A DNA stretch of 64,000 nucleotides from Curtobacterium sp. 9128 (GTDB lineage: Bacteria; Actinomycetota; Actinomycetes; Actinomycetales; Microbacteriaceae): NCBI RefSeq assembly GCF_900086645.1, contig NZ_LT576451.1:248001-312000 (forward strand), written 5' to 3'. The translations under genes were made by a program, and so were the position numbers. Numbering within the stretch: position 1 is the stretch's first letter; each line of letters starts with the position of its first letter. Shown piece by piece: positions 1 to 9,433 of the stretch. Below the pieces are notes generated by a model. It was not told the origin of the DNA, did no database searches, and saw nothing but the letters and a program-made list of their open reading frames with translations.

Positions 1-654
1 GGTGTTCGACGAACCGAGCGACTTGCTCAGGACGTCGTGGATGCCGGCGCACTCGAGCACGGCGCGGACCGGACCACCGGCGATGACACCGGTACCGGCA
101 GCGGCCGGGCGCAGGAGGACGACGCCAGCGGCGGCCTCACCCTGCACCGGGTGCGGGATCGTGTTGCCGACGCGCGGGACGCGGAAGAAGTTCTTCTTCG
201 CCTCTTCGACGCCCTTGGAGATCGCCGTGGGGACCTCCTTGGCCTTGCCGTAGCCGACGCCCACGAGGCCGTTGCCGTCACCCACGACGACGAGCGCCGT
301 GAAGCTGAAGCGACGACCACCCTTGACGACCTTCGAGACGCGGTTGATGGTCACCACGCGCTCGAGGAACTGGCTGTCGCCACCGCGGTTGTTGCGGTCG
401 CGGCCCTGCTGACGGTCACGACCGCCACCACGACGGCCACGGTTGTCGGCCGAGTCGCGGTTGTTGGACGCGGAGCCGGCAGCGGTCTCGACCGGACGCT
501 CGGCGACGGGGGCAGCAGCCTCCGCCTTGGCGTCGGTGGACTTGGTCTCCTCGGCGCTGGTGGCCTCGGTGGTCTCCTCAGCGCTGGTGGCCTCGGTCGT
601 CTCCTCGACGGCCGGGGTCTCCTCGGCGTTGCTGTTGTTCGCGATGTCGCTCAC
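1..654 (-). CDS. rpsE: 30S ribosomal protein S5, 3' end outside window
   Basis: Ribosomal protein S5 sits at the mRNA entry side of the 30S subunit and takes part in decoding accuracy. The conserved core starts near residue 96, with [24 protein letters not shown] clearly recognisable in parts, and runs off the window edge, so the C-terminus is missing. The GTG start overlaps the rplR stop (GTGA), showing coupling. The odd part is an N-terminal extension of roughly 85 residues compared with E. coli S5. It is Glu/Thr/Ala-rich with a duplicated TTEATSAEE unit, then becomes Arg/Gly-rich (about residues 72-92). The extension looks disordered. Identity is certain; the role of the extension is unknown. 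Confidence 0.97.
   Translation of the reverse strand, partial: MSDIANNSNAEETPAVEETTEATSAEETTEATSAEETKSTDAKAEAAAPVAERPVETAAGSASNNRDSADNRGRRGGGRDRQQGRDRNNRGGDSQFLERVVTINRVSKVVKGGRRFSFTALVVVGDGNGLVGVGYGKAKEVPTAISKGVEEAKKNFFRVPRVGNTIPHPVQGEAAAGVVLLRPAAAGTGVIAGGPVRAVLECAGIHDVLSKSLGSSNT
544..597. repeat. 27-bp tandem duplication in rpsE
   Basis: Two consecutive 27-bp copies (544-570 and 571-597) differ at one base. They encode the duplicated TTEATSAEE segment of the S5 N-terminal extension. The copies stay in frame, so slippage could change the extension length by nine residues without breaking the gene. Confidence 0.85.
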
Positions 655-1028
655 AGGTTCAGCCCTCCTTCACGGGCACCATCGGCGATCGCGGCGACGC
701 GACCGGCGTACTTGCTACCACCGCGGTCGAACACGACGGCTTCGACACCGGCGGTCTTCGCACGCTCGGCGAGGAGCTCGCCGACGCGACGCGCCTTGGC
801 GGTCTTGTCGCCGTCGAACGAGCGGAGGTCGGCCTCCATCGTCGACGCGCTGGCAAGGGTGTGACCCTTGGAGTCGTCGATGACCTGCACGAACACGTGA
901 CGTGCCGAGCGGGTGACGGCGAGACGCGGACGTGCCTCGGTGCCGGTGATCTTCTTGCGGAGGCGGTTGTGGCGACGGGCCTTGGCAGCCGCCTTGCTCT
1001 TGCCTCGGGTACGAGTTCCGATAGCCAT
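651..1028 (-). CDS. rplR: 50S ribosomal protein L18
   Basis: L18 binds 5S rRNA together with L5 in the central protuberance of the large subunit. The 125-residue product has the family's basic N-terminus ([14 protein letters not shown]) and the C-terminal [24 protein letters not shown] block. I place the start at the ATG at 1028, three bases past the rplF stop. A GTG six bases upstream overlaps that stop and would add only two residues. The gene ends overlapping the rpsE start by four bases. The rplF/rplR junction is nearly identical to the rplC/rplD junction (see findings). Confidence 0.96.
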   Translation of the reverse strand: MAIGTRTRGKSKAAAKARRHNRLRKKITGTEARPRLAVTRSARHVFVQVIDDSKGHTLASASTMEADLRSFDGDKTAKARRVGELLAERAKTAGVEAVVFDRGGSKYAGRVAAIADGAREGGLNL

Positions 1029-1030
1029 GA

Positions 1031-1567
1031 TCACTTACCTGACTTTCCGGCCTTGCGGCGCACGTTCTCGCCCGCGTAACGGACACCCTTGCCCTTGTAG
1101 GGCTCGGGCTTCCGCAGCTTGCGGATGTTCGCAGCGACCTCGCCGACGGCCTGCTTGTCGATGCCGTTGACGGTGACCTTGTTGTTGCCCTCGACGGCGA
1201 AGCTGATGCCCGCCGGCGGCTCGACCGTGATCGAGTGGGAGTAGCCGAGCGCGAACTCGAGGTTCGAGCCCTTCGCCTGGACGCGGTAACCGGTGCCGAC
1301 GACCTCGAGGCCCTTGGAGTAGCCCTGGGTGACGCCGATGATCTGGTTCGCGATGAGCGTGCGGGTCAGGCCGTGGAGCGACCGGGACTCACGCTCGTCG
1401 TCCGGGCGGGTGACGAGGACCTGGTTCTCCTCGACGTTCGCCTGGATGGGCTCCGCGACGACGAGCGCGAGCTCGCCCTTCGGGCCCTTGACCGCGACGT
1501 TCTGACCGTCGATGGAGACGGTCACGCCAGCGGGGATGTCAATGGGAAGACGTCCGATTCGTGACAT
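1031..1567 (-). CDS. rplF: 50S ribosomal protein L6
   Basis: L6 lies near the factor-binding site and the sarcin-ricin loop of 23S rRNA. The product is 178 residues, the normal bacterial size. It opens with [17 protein letters not shown] and has the conserved C-terminal [15 protein letters not shown] block followed by a Lys-rich tail. It lies between rpsH (6-bp gap) and rplR in the standard spc order and begins with ATG. No anomalies were seen, and the identity is secure. Confidence 0.97.
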   Translation of the reverse strand: MSRIGRLPIDIPAGVTVSIDGQNVAVKGPKGELALVVAEPIQANVEENQVLVTRPDDERESRSLHGLTRTLIANQIIGVTQGYSKGLEVVGTGYRVQAKGSNLEFALGYSHSITVEPPAGISFAVEGNNKVTVNGIDKQAVGEVAANIRKLRKPEPYKGKGVRYAGENVRRKAGKSGK

Positions 1568-1573
1568 GTTCGA

Positions 1574-1972
1574 TCACCAAACGTAGGCGAGGACTTCCCC
1601 ACCCACGCCCTTCTGCTCGGCTTCGCGGTCGGTCAGGAGACCCGACGAGGTGGACAGGATCGCCACGCCGAGGCCACCGAGGACCTGCGGGATCTCCGTC
1701 GACTTCGCGTAGACCCGGAGGCCGGGCTTCGACACGCGCTTGATGCCGGCGATCGAACGCTCGCGCTCGGGGCCGTACTTGAGCTCGATGGTGAGGGTCT
1801 TGCCCACGCGGGCGTCCTCGACCTTCCACTCGGTGATGTAACCCTCGCGCTTGAGGATGTCAGCGATGGTGGTCTTGAGCTTGCTGCTCGGAAGCGAGAC
1901 GGCGTCGTGGTGCGCCGAGTTCGCGTTCCGCAATCTGGTCAGCATGTCTGCGACCGGATCGGTCATCGTCAT
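1574..1972 (-). CDS. rpsH: 30S ribosomal protein S8
   Basis: S8 binds helix 21 of 16S rRNA, and in E. coli it also represses its own operon. The 132-residue product has the family start [18 protein letters not shown] and the C-terminal [22 protein letters not shown] chose the ATG at 1972; a second ATG two codons later at 1966 is equally possible. A longer in-frame start upstream gives an extension not seen in S8. The gene follows rplE across a 153-bp gap where most bacteria carry rpsN. That gap contains two hairpins instead. Confidence 0.95.
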   Translation of the reverse strand: MTMTDPVADMLTRLRNANSAHHDAVSLPSSKLKTTIADILKREGYITEWKVEDARVGKTLTIELKYGPERERSIAGIKRVSKPGLRVYAKSTEIPQVLGGLGVAILSTSSGLLTDREAEQKGVGGEVLAYVW

Positions 1973-2076
1973 GATGTGATTCCGTTTCTCGCCTGGTTTC
2001 GACACCCGTTCCACGAATGCCGACCTGAGCGATCGAGTGACTCCAGGGCGATTCCCCGGAGTCTGTGTTCGTGCGT

Positions 2077-2110
2077 GCGGGCCGGAGGACTCGAGAGTCC
2101 TTCGGCCCGC
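2077..2110 (-). other. strong hairpin between rplE and rpsH (rpsN slot)
   Basis: A 16-bp stem (2077-2092 with 2095-2110) has a single G-U type mismatch and a two-base centre. It starts 15 nt downstream of the rplE stop. A second imperfect hairpin (2039-2048 with 2054-2063) lies closer to rpsH. Neither is followed by a T-tract, so full termination is doubtful; attenuation, RNA processing or 3'-end protection are alternatives. This gap is too short for an S14 gene. Confidence 0.75.
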
Positions 2111-2125
2111 AGCGCCCGAAGTAGT

Positions 2126-2716
2126 TTAGACCGTCTGCTCGGCAGAGCGGAACGGGAAGCCGAGCTGCTTGAGCAGGGCGCGTCCCTCGTCGTCCGTCTT
2201 CGCGGTGGTCACGACGGTGATGTCGAAGCCGCGGACACGGTCGATGCGGTCCTGGTCGATCTCGTGGAACATGCTCTGCTCCGTGAGACCGAAGGTGTAG
2301 TTGCCGTTGCCGTCGAACTGGCGGTCGCTGAGACCACGGAAGTCGCGGATACGGGGAAGCGCCAGCGAGAGCAGGCGGTCCAGGAACTCCCACGCGCGGT
2401 CGCCACGGAGGGTGACGTGCGCGCCGATGGCCTGGCCCTCACGCAGCTTGAACTGCGCGATGGACTTGCGGGCCATCGTGACCTGCGGCTTCTGACCGGT
2501 GATCGCCGTGAGGTCCTTGATGGCCCCCTCGATGATCTTCGAGTCGCGAGCTGCCTCGCCGACACCGGTGTTCACGACGACCTTGACCAGGCCGGGGACC
2601 TGGTGGACGTTCGCGTAGCCGAACTGCTCGGTCAGCGCCGCCTTGATCTCGTTCTTGTACTTCTGCTTCAGGCGCGGCTGGACCTTGTCAGCCGTCGCGG
2701 CAGTCGTGTCAGTCAT
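2126..2716 (-). CDS. rplE: 50S ribosomal protein L5
   Basis: L5 contacts 5S rRNA and the P-site tRNA in the central protuberance. The 196-residue product carries typical L5 blocks: [39 protein letters not shown] and GRGNYTFGL-like [15 protein letters not shown]. The C-terminus, [13 protein letters not shown], matches the family. It starts at ATG 2716, overlapping the rplX stop by three bases (ATGA arrangement). It is the last gene before the non-coding gap that lacks rpsN. Nothing in the coding sequence is unusual. Confidence 0.97.
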   Translation of the reverse strand: MTDTTAATADKVQPRLKQKYKNEIKAALTEQFGYANVHQVPGLVKVVVNTGVGEAARDSKIIEGAIKDLTAITGQKPQVTMARKSIAQFKLREGQAIGAHVTLRGDRAWEFLDRLLSLALPRIRDFRGLSDRQFDGNGNYTFGLTEQSMFHEIDQDRIDRVRGFDITVVTTAKTDDEGRALLKQLGFPFRSAEQTV

Positions 2717-3075
2717 CAGAGCTTCTCACCAGACTTCTTGGCGTAGCGGACTCGGACGGTCTTCTTGACACCGTCCTTCTCCACCTCTTCGGTGCGGAAA
2801 CCGACGCGGGTCGGCTTCTTCGTCTTGGGGTCGACGATCGCGACGTTCGACACGTGGATCGGGGCCTCGTGCTGCTCGATGCCGCCGGTCTTGGAGCCGC
2901 GCTGCGTCTGGCCGACGCGGACGTGCTTCGTGACGAAGTTCACGCCCTCGACGACGACGCGGTTCTTGTCCGTGAGGACCTCGATGACCTTGCCCTGCTT
3001 GCCACGGTCGCCGCCACGCTCCTGCGTCGCGCCCGTGATGACCTGGACCAGGTCACCCTTCTTGATGTTCGCCAT
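2716..3075 (-). CDS. rplX: 50S ribosomal protein L24
   Basis: L24 is an assembly-initiator protein that binds the 5' end of 23S rRNA. The 119-residue product begins [18 protein letters not shown] and shows the KOW-type element ([26 protein letters not shown]). After it come the conserved [24 protein letters not shown] block and a basic C-terminus. It lies three bases after rplN and overlaps rplE, so the rplN-rplX-rplE trio is probably translated in a coupled way. Identity is certain. Confidence 0.97.
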   Translation of the reverse strand: MANIKKGDLVQVITGATQERGGDRGKQGKVIEVLTDKNRVVVEGVNFVTKHVRVGQTQRGSKTGGIEQHEAPIHVSNVAIVDPKTKKPTRVGFRTEEVEKDGVKKTVRVRYAKKSGEKL

Positions 3076-3078
3076 GGC

Positions 3079-3447
3079 TTACAGCACCTCCGGCGCGAGC
3101 GAGATGATCTTCATGAACTTCTTGTCACGAAGCTCGCGACCGACCGGACCGAAGATGCGCGTGCCGCGCGGGTCGCCGTCAGCCTTGAGGATCACTGCCG
3201 CGTTCTCGTCGAACTTGATGTAGGAGCCGTCGTTGCGACGGGTCTCCTTCTTGGTGCGAACGATGACCGCCTTGACGACGTCACCCTTCTTCACGTTGCC
3301 GCCGGGGATGGCGTCCTTCACCGTGGCGACGATGACGTCACCGAGACCGGCGTAGCGACGACCCGAGCCACCGAGCACGCGGATGGTCAAGATCTCCTTG
3401 GCACCCGTGTTGTCGGCGACCTTCAGGCGGGATTCCTGCTGAATCAC
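3079..3447 (-). CDS. rplN: 50S ribosomal protein L14
   Basis: L14 sits at the subunit interface and forms bridges to 16S rRNA. The product has the canonical 122 residues, starting [19 protein letters not shown] and ending in the [12 protein letters not shown] motif. The start codon is GTG at 3447, fixed by the invariant N-terminus. The gene follows rpsQ after 35 bp, the usual boundary between the S10 and spc transcription units. I see no clear promoter in that short gap, so read-through from S10 is likely. Confidence 0.97.
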   Translation of the reverse strand: MIQQESRLKVADNTGAKEILTIRVLGGSGRRYAGLGDVIVATVKDAIPGGNVKKGDVVKAVIVRTKKETRRNDGSYIKFDENAAVILKADGDPRGTRIFGPVGRELRDKKFMKIISLAPEVL

Positions 3448-3482
3448 TGCTGTCTCCTATTTCCGCAAGCGGGCCGCGAGGC

Positions 3483-3767
3483 CTACTTGGCCTTCTCGAG
3501 GATCTCGACCAGGCGCCAGCGCTTGGAGGCGCTGAGGGGACGGGTCTCGCTGATCACGACGAGGTCGCCGACACCGGCCGAGCCGGCCTCGTCGTGTGCC
3601 TTCACCTTGGAGGTGCGGCGGATGACCTTGCCGTAGAGGGCGTGCTTCACGCGGTCCTCGACCTCGACGACGATGGTCTTGTCCATCTTGTCGCTGGTCA
3701 CGTAACCACGGCGCGTCTTGCGGTAGCCGCGGGTGAGGGCGGCGGAGTCCTTCTCTTCGTTCGCCAT
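3483..3767 (-). CDS. rpsQ: 30S ribosomal protein S17
   Basis: S17 is an OB-fold primary binding protein of 16S rRNA. The 94-residue product has the [22 protein letters not shown] core, the basic [22 protein letters not shown] block and the C-terminal [17 protein letters not shown] signature. Its ATG overlaps the rpmC stop by one base (TGATG). About ten non-conserved residues precede the core, as often seen in actinobacteria. It is the last gene of the S10 set. Confidence 0.97.
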   Translation of the reverse strand: MANEEKDSAALTRGYRKTRRGYVTSDKMDKTIVVEVEDRVKHALYGKVIRRTSKVKAHDEAGSAGVGDLVVISETRPLSASKRWRLVEILEKAK

Positions 3768-4087
3768 CAGTTCTCCTCGGCGGTCTCGGCCTCGGTCGAC
3801 TCGACCGGCTTGTCAGCCTTCTTCGTCGACTTCTTGGCCTTGGTTGCGGTCTCGACGGGCGCGGGGGTGGCACGGATGCCGAGCTCGCGCTCGCGGAGGA
3901 CGGTGTAGATCCGGGCGATGTCGCGCTTGACGGCACGAAGACGACCGTGGCTCTCCAGCTGGCCGGTGGCCGACTGGAAGCGGAGGTTGAAGAGCTCCTC
4001 CTTGGCCTTCTTCAGCTCGTCAGCAAGACGCTCGTTCTCGAACGTGTCGAGCTCCGTCGGACGGAGCTCCTTGGAACCGATCGCCAT
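3767..4087 (-). CDS. rpmC: 50S ribosomal protein L29, long C-terminal tail
   Basis: L29 lies beside the polypeptide exit tunnel and helps dock trigger factor and SRP. The first 70 or so residues are ordinary L29 ([32 protein letters not shown] and [16 protein letters not shown]). The protein then continues for about 36 residues rich in Lys, Thr, Ala and Glu, giving 106 residues against roughly 65 in E. coli. The tail is low-complexity and probably disordered. The ATG overlaps the rplP stop by one base (TAATG). Confidence 0.95.
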   Translation of the reverse strand: MAIGSKELRPTELDTFENERLADELKKAKEELFNLRFQSATGQLESHGRLRAVKRDIARIYTVLRERELGIRATPAPVETATKAKKSTKKADKPVESTEAETAEEN

Positions 4088-4506
4088 TATGCGTCGCCCT
4101 CCTCGCGCTTGATGATGCGTGCCTTGAGGGGCAGCTTGTGAATTGCACGGGTCAACGCCTCGCGGGCGATGTCCTCGCTGACGCCGGAGAGCTCGAAGAG
4201 CACGCGGCCCGGCTTGACGTTCGCGATCCACCACTCGGGGGAACCCTTACCGGAACCCATGCGGGTCTCGGCAGGCTTCTTCGTGAGCGGACGGTCCGGG
4301 TAGATGTTGATCCACACCTTGCCGCCACGCTTGATGTGACGCGTCATGGCGATACGAGCGGACTCGATCTGACGGTTGGTCACGTAAGCGGGGGTCAGGG
4401 CCTGGATGCCGTAGTCACCGAAGGAGACCTTGGTGCCACCGGTCGCCTGACCCGAACGCTTCGGGTGGTGCTGCTTGCGGTGCTTGACTCGACGGGGGAT
4501 AAGCAT
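4087..4506 (-). CDS. rplP: 50S ribosomal protein L16
   Basis: L16 organises the A-site region of the large subunit. The 139-residue product starts [19 protein letters not shown] and contains the conserved [20 protein letters not shown] block and the [21 protein letters not shown] segment with its paired Trp residues. Spacing to rpsC is two bases, and the stop overlaps the rpmC start. Standard length and order leave no doubt about identity. Confidence 0.97.
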   Translation of the reverse strand: MLIPRRVKHRKQHHPKRSGQATGGTKVSFGDYGIQALTPAYVTNRQIESARIAMTRHIKRGGKVWINIYPDRPLTKKPAETRMGSGKGSPEWWIANVKPGRVLFELSGVSEDIAREALTRAIHKLPLKARIIKREEGDA

Positions 4507-4508
4507 GG

Positions 4509-5324
4509 TTACGCCTCAACTCCTGCGCCGGCCGGCGCGTCCTGCGGGGCCTGCTGCTCGCGGCCGCCACGGTCGCCGCGGTCGCCGCCACGACGGTCAC
4601 CGCGGTCGTTGCGGTCGCCACGCGGGCCTCCACGACGCTCGGGGCGCGACGAACGCTGGTTCGCCTGCTCGCGAGCGAGCTCCTTGTTCGTGATGTCGCC
4701 CTTGTAGATCCACACCTTCACGCCGATGCGACCGAACGTCGTCCGGGCCTCGTAGAAGCCGTAGTCGATGTTGGCGCGGAGCGTGTGCAGGGGCACGCGG
4801 CCCTCGCGGTAGAACTCCGAGCGCGACATCTCGGCGCCGCCGAGACGGCCGGCGACCTGGATGCGGACACCCTTGGCACCGGCGCGCTGTGCACCCTGGA
4901 GGCCCTTGCGCATGGCGCGACGGAACGCGACACGAGCGGAGAGCTGCTCCGCGATGCCCTGCGCGACGAGCTGGGCCTCGGTTTCGGGGTTCTTGACCTC
5001 GAGGATGTTGAGCTGGATCTGCTTCTTGGTGAGCTTCTCGAGCTCGCCACGGATGCGCTCCGCCTCGGCGCCGCGGCGACCGATGACGATGCCAGGACGC
5101 GCCGTGTGGATGTCCACGCGGACACGGTCACGGGTGCGCTCGAGCTCGATGCGGGCGACGCCGGCACGGTCGAGGGTCTTCTTCAGGTACTGACGCACCT
5201 TGATGTCCTCGGCGACGTAGTCGGCGTAGCGCTGACCCGGCTTCGTGCTGTCGGTGAACCAGTGCGAGACGTGGTCCGTCGTGATCCCGAGGCGGAAGCC
5301 GTACGGGTTGACCTTCTGGCCCAT
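4509..5324 (-). CDS. rpsC: 30S ribosomal protein S3 with RGD/RGG-rich tail
   Basis: S3 lines the mRNA entry channel and contributes to helicase activity of the ribosome. The 271-residue product has the N-terminal [14 protein letters not shown] start, a KH domain with [17 protein letters not shown], and the C-terminal [23 protein letters not shown] block. Beyond that, about 50 residues form an Arg/Gly/Asp-rich tail (residues about 222-262) ending in an Ala/Pro/Gln stretch. E. coli S3 is 233 residues. The ATG overlaps the rplV stop by one base. The tail matches the RG-rich extension of S5. Confidence 0.97.
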   Translation of the reverse strand: MGQKVNPYGFRLGITTDHVSHWFTDSTKPGQRYADYVAEDIKVRQYLKKTLDRAGVARIELERTRDRVRVDIHTARPGIVIGRRGAEAERIRGELEKLTKKQIQLNILEVKNPETEAQLVAQGIAEQLSARVAFRRAMRKGLQGAQRAGAKGVRIQVAGRLGGAEMSRSEFYREGRVPLHTLRANIDYGFYEARTTFGRIGVKVWIYKGDITNKELAREQANQRSSRPERRGGPRGDRNDRGDRRGGDRGDRGGREQQAPQDAPAGAGVEA

Positions 5325-5719
5325 TACTTGCTCGCCTTCTTGCTCGTCGCGGCAGCAGCCTCGGCCTCGTCAGGGGTCGCGAGGACCACCGTGATGTGGC
5401 TGGTGCGCTTGTTGATCCGGAAGGCCCGGCCCTGAGCACGCGGCTGGAACCGCTTGAGGGTCGTGCCTTCGTCGACGAAGACGCGGCTCACGTAGAGGTC
5501 GCGCTCGTCGAGGAAGCTGTTCGTCGAGTCCGCCTTGACACGTGCGTTGGCGATCGCCGAGGCGACCAGCTTGTACACGGGCTCCGAAGCGCCCTGGGGG
5601 GCGAACTTCAGGATGGCGAGCGCCTCGTGGGCCTGCTTGCCGCGGATCAGCTCGATGACGCGACGGGCCTTCTGAGGCGTGACGCGGATGTGTCGCACGC
5701 GTGCGATCGACTCCACCAT
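5324..5719 (-). CDS. rplV: 50S ribosomal protein L22
   Basis: L22 extends a loop into the polypeptide exit tunnel near the macrolide site. The 131-residue product has [21 protein letters not shown] at its start, a central [11 protein letters not shown] block, and the long beta-hairpin [24 protein letters not shown]. About 15 Ala/Glu/Lys-rich residues follow the conserved end. It lies 25 bp after rpsS and overlaps rpsC by one base. Confidence 0.97.
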   Translation of the reverse strand: MVESIARVRHIRVTPQKARRVIELIRGKQAHEALAILKFAPQGASEPVYKLVASAIANARVKADSTNSFLDERDLYVSRVFVDEGTTLKRFQPRAQGRAFRINKRTSHITVVLATPDEAEAAAATSKKASK

Positions 5720-5744
5720 TTCGTTCCTCCTCTGCGTCGCCGCC

Positions 5745-6026
5745 TTAGCGGCGACGGCCCTTCTTGTCGTCCTTCACGTGACCGCGGAAGGTACGGGTCG
5801 GCGCGAACTCGCCGAGCTTGTGACCGACCATCGATTCGGTGACGAACACCGGGATGTGCTTGCGTCCGTCGTGCACCGCGATGGTGTGCCCGAGCATGTT
5901 CGGGACGATCATCGAGCGGCGCGACCACGTCCGGATCACGTTCTTCGTGTTGGCCTCGTTCTGCGTGACGACCTTGCGAAGCAGGTGCTCGTCGACGAAG
6001 GGGCCCTTCTTCAGACTGCGTGGCAT
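5745..6026 (-). CDS. rpsS: 30S ribosomal protein S19
   Basis: S19 is part of the 30S head and contacts S13 and the A-site tRNA. The 93-residue product is a textbook S19: [36 protein letters not shown] and the [15 protein letters not shown] block, followed by a basic tail (KKGRRR). It is 11 bp downstream of rplB. No unusual feature was seen. Confidence 0.98.
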   Translation of the reverse strand: MPRSLKKGPFVDEHLLRKVVTQNEANTKNVIRTWSRRSMIVPNMLGHTIAVHDGRKHIPVFVTESMVGHKLGEFAPTRTFRGHVKDDKKGRRR

Positions 6027-6037
6027 CTTCTGAACTC

Positions 6038-6877
<840 letters not shown>

Positions 6878-6896
6878 GATGTTTTCCCTCTGGTCC

Positions 6897-7196
6897 TCAG
6901 CCGACAGCCGTGAAGATGTCGATCGAACCGGACTTGAGCGTCACGATGGCGCGCTTGGTGTCCTTGCGCTTGCCGATGCCGAAACGCGTGCGACGGGTCT
7001 TGCCAGGACGGTTCAGCGTGTTGATGCCGGCGACCTTGACGTCGAAGATCTTCTCGATGGCGAGCTTGATCTCGGTCTTGTTCGCGCGGGGGTCCACGAG
7101 GAACGTGTACTTGCCCTGGTCGATGAGGCCGTAGCTCTTCTCCGACACGACGGGCGCGATGATGATGTCGCGCGGGTCCTTGTTGAAGCCGCTCAT
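6897..7196 (-). CDS. rplW: 50S ribosomal protein L23
   Basis: L23 sits at the exit-tunnel rim and docks trigger factor and SRP. The 99-residue product has [21 protein letters not shown], the [23 protein letters not shown] core and the [23 protein letters not shown] loop. Its ATG overlaps the rplD stop (ATGA), so the pair is translationally coupled. The family assignment is unambiguous. Confidence 0.97.
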   Translation of the reverse strand: MSGFNKDPRDIIIAPVVSEKSYGLIDQGKYTFLVDPRANKTEIKLAIEKIFDVKVAGINTLNRPGKTRRTRFGIGKRKDTKRAIVTLKSGSIDIFTAVG

Positions 7197-7852
7197 GCGG
7201 AGATCTCCTTCGCGGTCTTCGACGCGATGAAGGCGTCGAGGGCGCTCTTGCTGAAGACGATGGCGTCCGAGACGAGGACGTCGTATGCGTTCAGCTGGCC
7301 GTACGAGAGCGCGTGGACGTTCGGCAGGTTGCGGATCGACTTGAGCGTGAGCTCGTCGTCCGACTCGAGCACGACGAGCACGTTCTTGACGGGCGCGACC
7401 TTCTCGAGGAGCGTGCGGGCGGTCTTGGTCGACGGCACCTCGGCCGCGACGAAGCCCTCCACAGCGGAGATACGGCCACCGCGGGCACGGTCCGAGAGCG
7501 AGCCGAGCAGCGCAGCGGCGATCATCTTCTTCGGGGTGCGCTGCGAGTAGTCGCGCGGGGTCGGTCCGTGGACGACGCCACCGCCGGTGTGCTCGGGAGC
7601 ACGCACCGAACCCTGACGGGCGCGGCCGGTGCCCTTCTGCTTGAACGGCTTGCGACCAGCACCGCGGACCTCGCCGCGGTTCTTGGTCTTGTGGGTGCCC
7701 TGACGCGACGCGGCGCGCTGCGCGGTGACGACCTGGTGGATCAGCGGGACGTTGGTCTCGACGTCGAAGAGCTCGGCGGGGAGCTCGACGGAGCCGGACT
7801 TGACGCCAGAGACGTCGAGGACGTCGATCGTGGTTGCAGTCGTGGTGGCCAT
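7193..7852 (-). CDS. rplD: 50S ribosomal protein L4
   Basis: L4 lines the exit tunnel; in E. coli it also represses the S10 operon through the leader RNA. The 219-residue product has the arginine-rich tunnel loop ([24 protein letters not shown], with [10 protein letters not shown] following) and the C-terminal [20 protein letters not shown] use the ATG at 7852, three bases past the rplC stop; a GTG six bases upstream is possible. Whether L4 acts on the structured leader upstream of rpsJ here is not known. Confidence 0.96.
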   Translation of the reverse strand: MATTTATTIDVLDVSGVKSGSVELPAELFDVETNVPLIHQVVTAQRAASRQGTHKTKNRGEVRGAGRKPFKQKGTGRARQGSVRAPEHTGGGVVHGPTPRDYSQRTPKKMIAAALLGSLSDRARGGRISAVEGFVAAEVPSTKTARTLLEKVAPVKNVLVVLESDDELTLKSIRNLPNVHALSYGQLNAYDVLVSDAIVFSKSALDAFIASKTAKEISA

Positions 7853-7854
7853 GA

Positions 7855-8511
7855 TCACTTACCCTTCACGGCGGTGCGGACGAAGACGGAGCGACCGCGA
7901 GCACCGGGGACGGCGCCCTTGACGAGCAGCAGACCCTTCTCGGCGTCGACGGCGTGCACCGTGAGGTTGAGGACGGTCACGCGCTCTCCACCCATGCGAC
8001 CGGCCATGCGCATGCCCTTGAAGACACGCGACGGGGTCGAGGAAGCACCGATCGAGCCGGGCTTGCGGTGGTTGCGGTGGGCACCGTGCGATGCGGAGAC
8101 GCCGGCGAAGCCGTGGCGCTTCATGACACCCGCGAAGCCCTTGCCCTTGCTCGTGCCGACGACGTCGACCTTCGCGCCGGCTTCGAACGTGGCGTCGACG
8201 GTGAGCTCCTGGCCCAGCGTGTACTCGCCCGCGTCCGACGTGCGGATCTCGGTGAGGGTGCGGCGCGGGGTGACCCCGGCGGCCTCGAAGTGGCCAGCGG
8301 CCGGCTTGTTCACCTTGCGGGGGTCGATCTGGCCAGCGGCGATCTGGATCGCCTCGTAGCCGTCGCGCTCCACGTTGCGGATCTGGGTGACCACGTTCGG
8401 GCCGACCTCGATCACGGTGACGGGGATGAACTTGTTGTTCTCGTCCCACACCTGGGTCATCCCGAGCTTCTTGCCGAGGAGGCCCTTGACGGTCTTGGTT
8501 GTGTTCGCCAT
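7855..8511 (-). CDS. rplC: 50S ribosomal protein L3
   Basis: L3 is one of the first proteins to assemble on 23S rRNA and reaches towards the peptidyl transferase centre. The 218-residue product has [16 protein letters not shown] at the start. Its central [42 protein letters not shown] block carries the glutamine-methylation loop region. It lies 13 bp after rpsJ and ends two bases before the rplD ATG. Confidence 0.97.
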   Translation of the reverse strand: MANTTKTVKGLLGKKLGMTQVWDENNKFIPVTVIEVGPNVVTQIRNVERDGYEAIQIAAGQIDPRKVNKPAAGHFEAAGVTPRRTLTEIRTSDAGEYTLGQELTVDATFEAGAKVDVVGTSKGKGFAGVMKRHGFAGVSASHGAHRNHRKPGSIGASSTPSRVFKGMRMAGRMGGERVTVLNLTVHAVDAEKGLLLVKGAVPGARGRSVFVRTAVKGK

Positions 8512-8524
8512 CAGTTCAGCCCCC

Positions 8525-8833
8525 TTACAGCTTGATCTCGATGTTGACGTCGGCCGGGAGGTCGAGACGCATGAGCGAGTCGACGGCCTTCGGCGTCGGG
8601 TCGACGATGTCGATGACCCGCTTGTGCGTGCGCTTCTCGAAGTGCTCGCGCGAGTCCTTGTACTTGTGGGGAGAACGGATCACTGCGATCACGTTCTTCT
8701 CGGTGGGGAGCGGCACCGGGCCGACCACGGTCGCACCGGCACGGGTCACCGTGTCGACGATCTTCCGGGCCGACGTGTCGATGACCTCGTGGTCGTACGA
8801 CTTGAGCCGGATGCGGATCTTCTGTCCCGCCAT
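8525..8833 (-). CDS. rpsJ: 30S ribosomal protein S10 (NusE)
   Basis: S10 belongs to the 30S head and, as NusE, joins transcription antitermination complexes. The 102-residue product begins [19 protein letters not shown] and ends [14 protein letters not shown], exactly the family length. The ATG at 8833 is preceded by an AGAGGAC-type ribosome-binding site. It is the first gene of the S10 operon here. Its usual neighbour tuf is about 12 kb away because of the accessory insert. Confidence 0.97.
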   Translation of the reverse strand: MAGQKIRIRLKSYDHEVIDTSARKIVDTVTRAGATVVGPVPLPTEKNVIAVIRSPHKYKDSREHFEKRTHKRVIDIVDPTPKAVDSLMRLDLPADVNIEIKL

Positions 8834-9170
8834 GTGTTCTCTGTCCTCTCTGCGCCGCGCACCCTCGGGCCGCCTGACGCCGCCGGGTTCCGCCCTGTGC
8901 GGACCTGGCTGTTTGCGTGAATCACCGGACGCATCCGCTGGGGATGACCGCTGTTCTCCTGTCAACCGCGCGGACGGTCATGCCGTGTTGCACACGACGG
9001 CCCGCGTGGACGTATCGCCACCCCTGCTGAAGGACACGGGTGTCCGTCACGTTGTGGGGCTTCGATGTGTTCTGCTGCCTGCGGCCCAACCCAGCCCTGC
9101 TGGACAGGGGGGTTGTGCACTGCCAGTGCAGTGATCCTTCGGGGCGCGAACGCCCCGGGAATTTCGGAAC
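8834..9170 (-). promoter_or_regulatory. structured 5' leader of the S10 operon
   Basis: About 335 nt without a convincing gene separate the proposed start site from rpsJ. On the minus strand the RNA would form a 7-bp stem capped by a UUCG tetraloop (9140-9157), then a 6-bp stem (9118-9133, CACTGC with GCAGTG), then a 6-bp stem (9032-9045). The arrangement suggests a cis-acting leader, possibly for ribosomal-protein feedback. A lone TTGACA at 8965-8960 has no matching -10 box. The remainder of the gap up to 9348 holds the promoter and GC-rich sequence. Confidence 0.5.
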
Positions 9171-9176
9171 CGGACA

Positions 9177-9205
9177 AGTCTCCCATAGCCCGGGGTTCCG
9201 TGCAA
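9177..9205 (-). promoter_or_regulatory. candidate S10 operon promoter
   Basis: On the minus strand a TTGCAC -35 element (9205-9200) and a GAGACT -10 element (9182-9177) are 17 nt apart. The -10 box resembles the TAGACT type seen at actinobacterial stable-RNA promoters. An imperfect inverted repeat (9188-9212, GCCCGGG arms) overlaps the -35 and the spacer. Confidence 0.45.
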
Positions 9206-9348
9206 CCCGGGCGTGTCGCGTTTCCCCGGGCGTGTCGAGACCAGCGTACTTCCCCGGTCTGCCGCGGATCCACCGGCCTGGAGGCCCGGCTCGCGTCCGC
9301 CCCGCAGCGCACGTCCCGAGACGCATCGGACGACCCCGCCGACATGCG

Positions 9349-9412
9349 TCGCGCCCCCTCCCGGACATCGCGCCCCGGTGTGGCGGGGTGCGGTGTTCGT
9401 GAGGGGGCGCGA
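9349..9412 (-). terminator. terminator hairpin after the DarT-like gene
   Basis: A perfect 12-bp outer stem (9349-9360 with 9401-9412) encloses a smaller GC-rich hairpin. It begins 21 nt past the stop of the gene ending at 9434. No T-tract follows, which is common for actinobacterial terminators. It would insulate the S10 promoter from upstream transcription. Confidence 0.65.
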
Positions 9413-9433
9413 TGGGCAGCCGGGGTGCTCGGG

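Noticed and set aside
8960..8965. A perfect TTGACA near rpsJ as the S10 promoter
   Set aside because: No -10 box is found at 16-18 nt; the hexamer there is CCCAGC. The TTGCAC/GAGACT pair further upstream is better.
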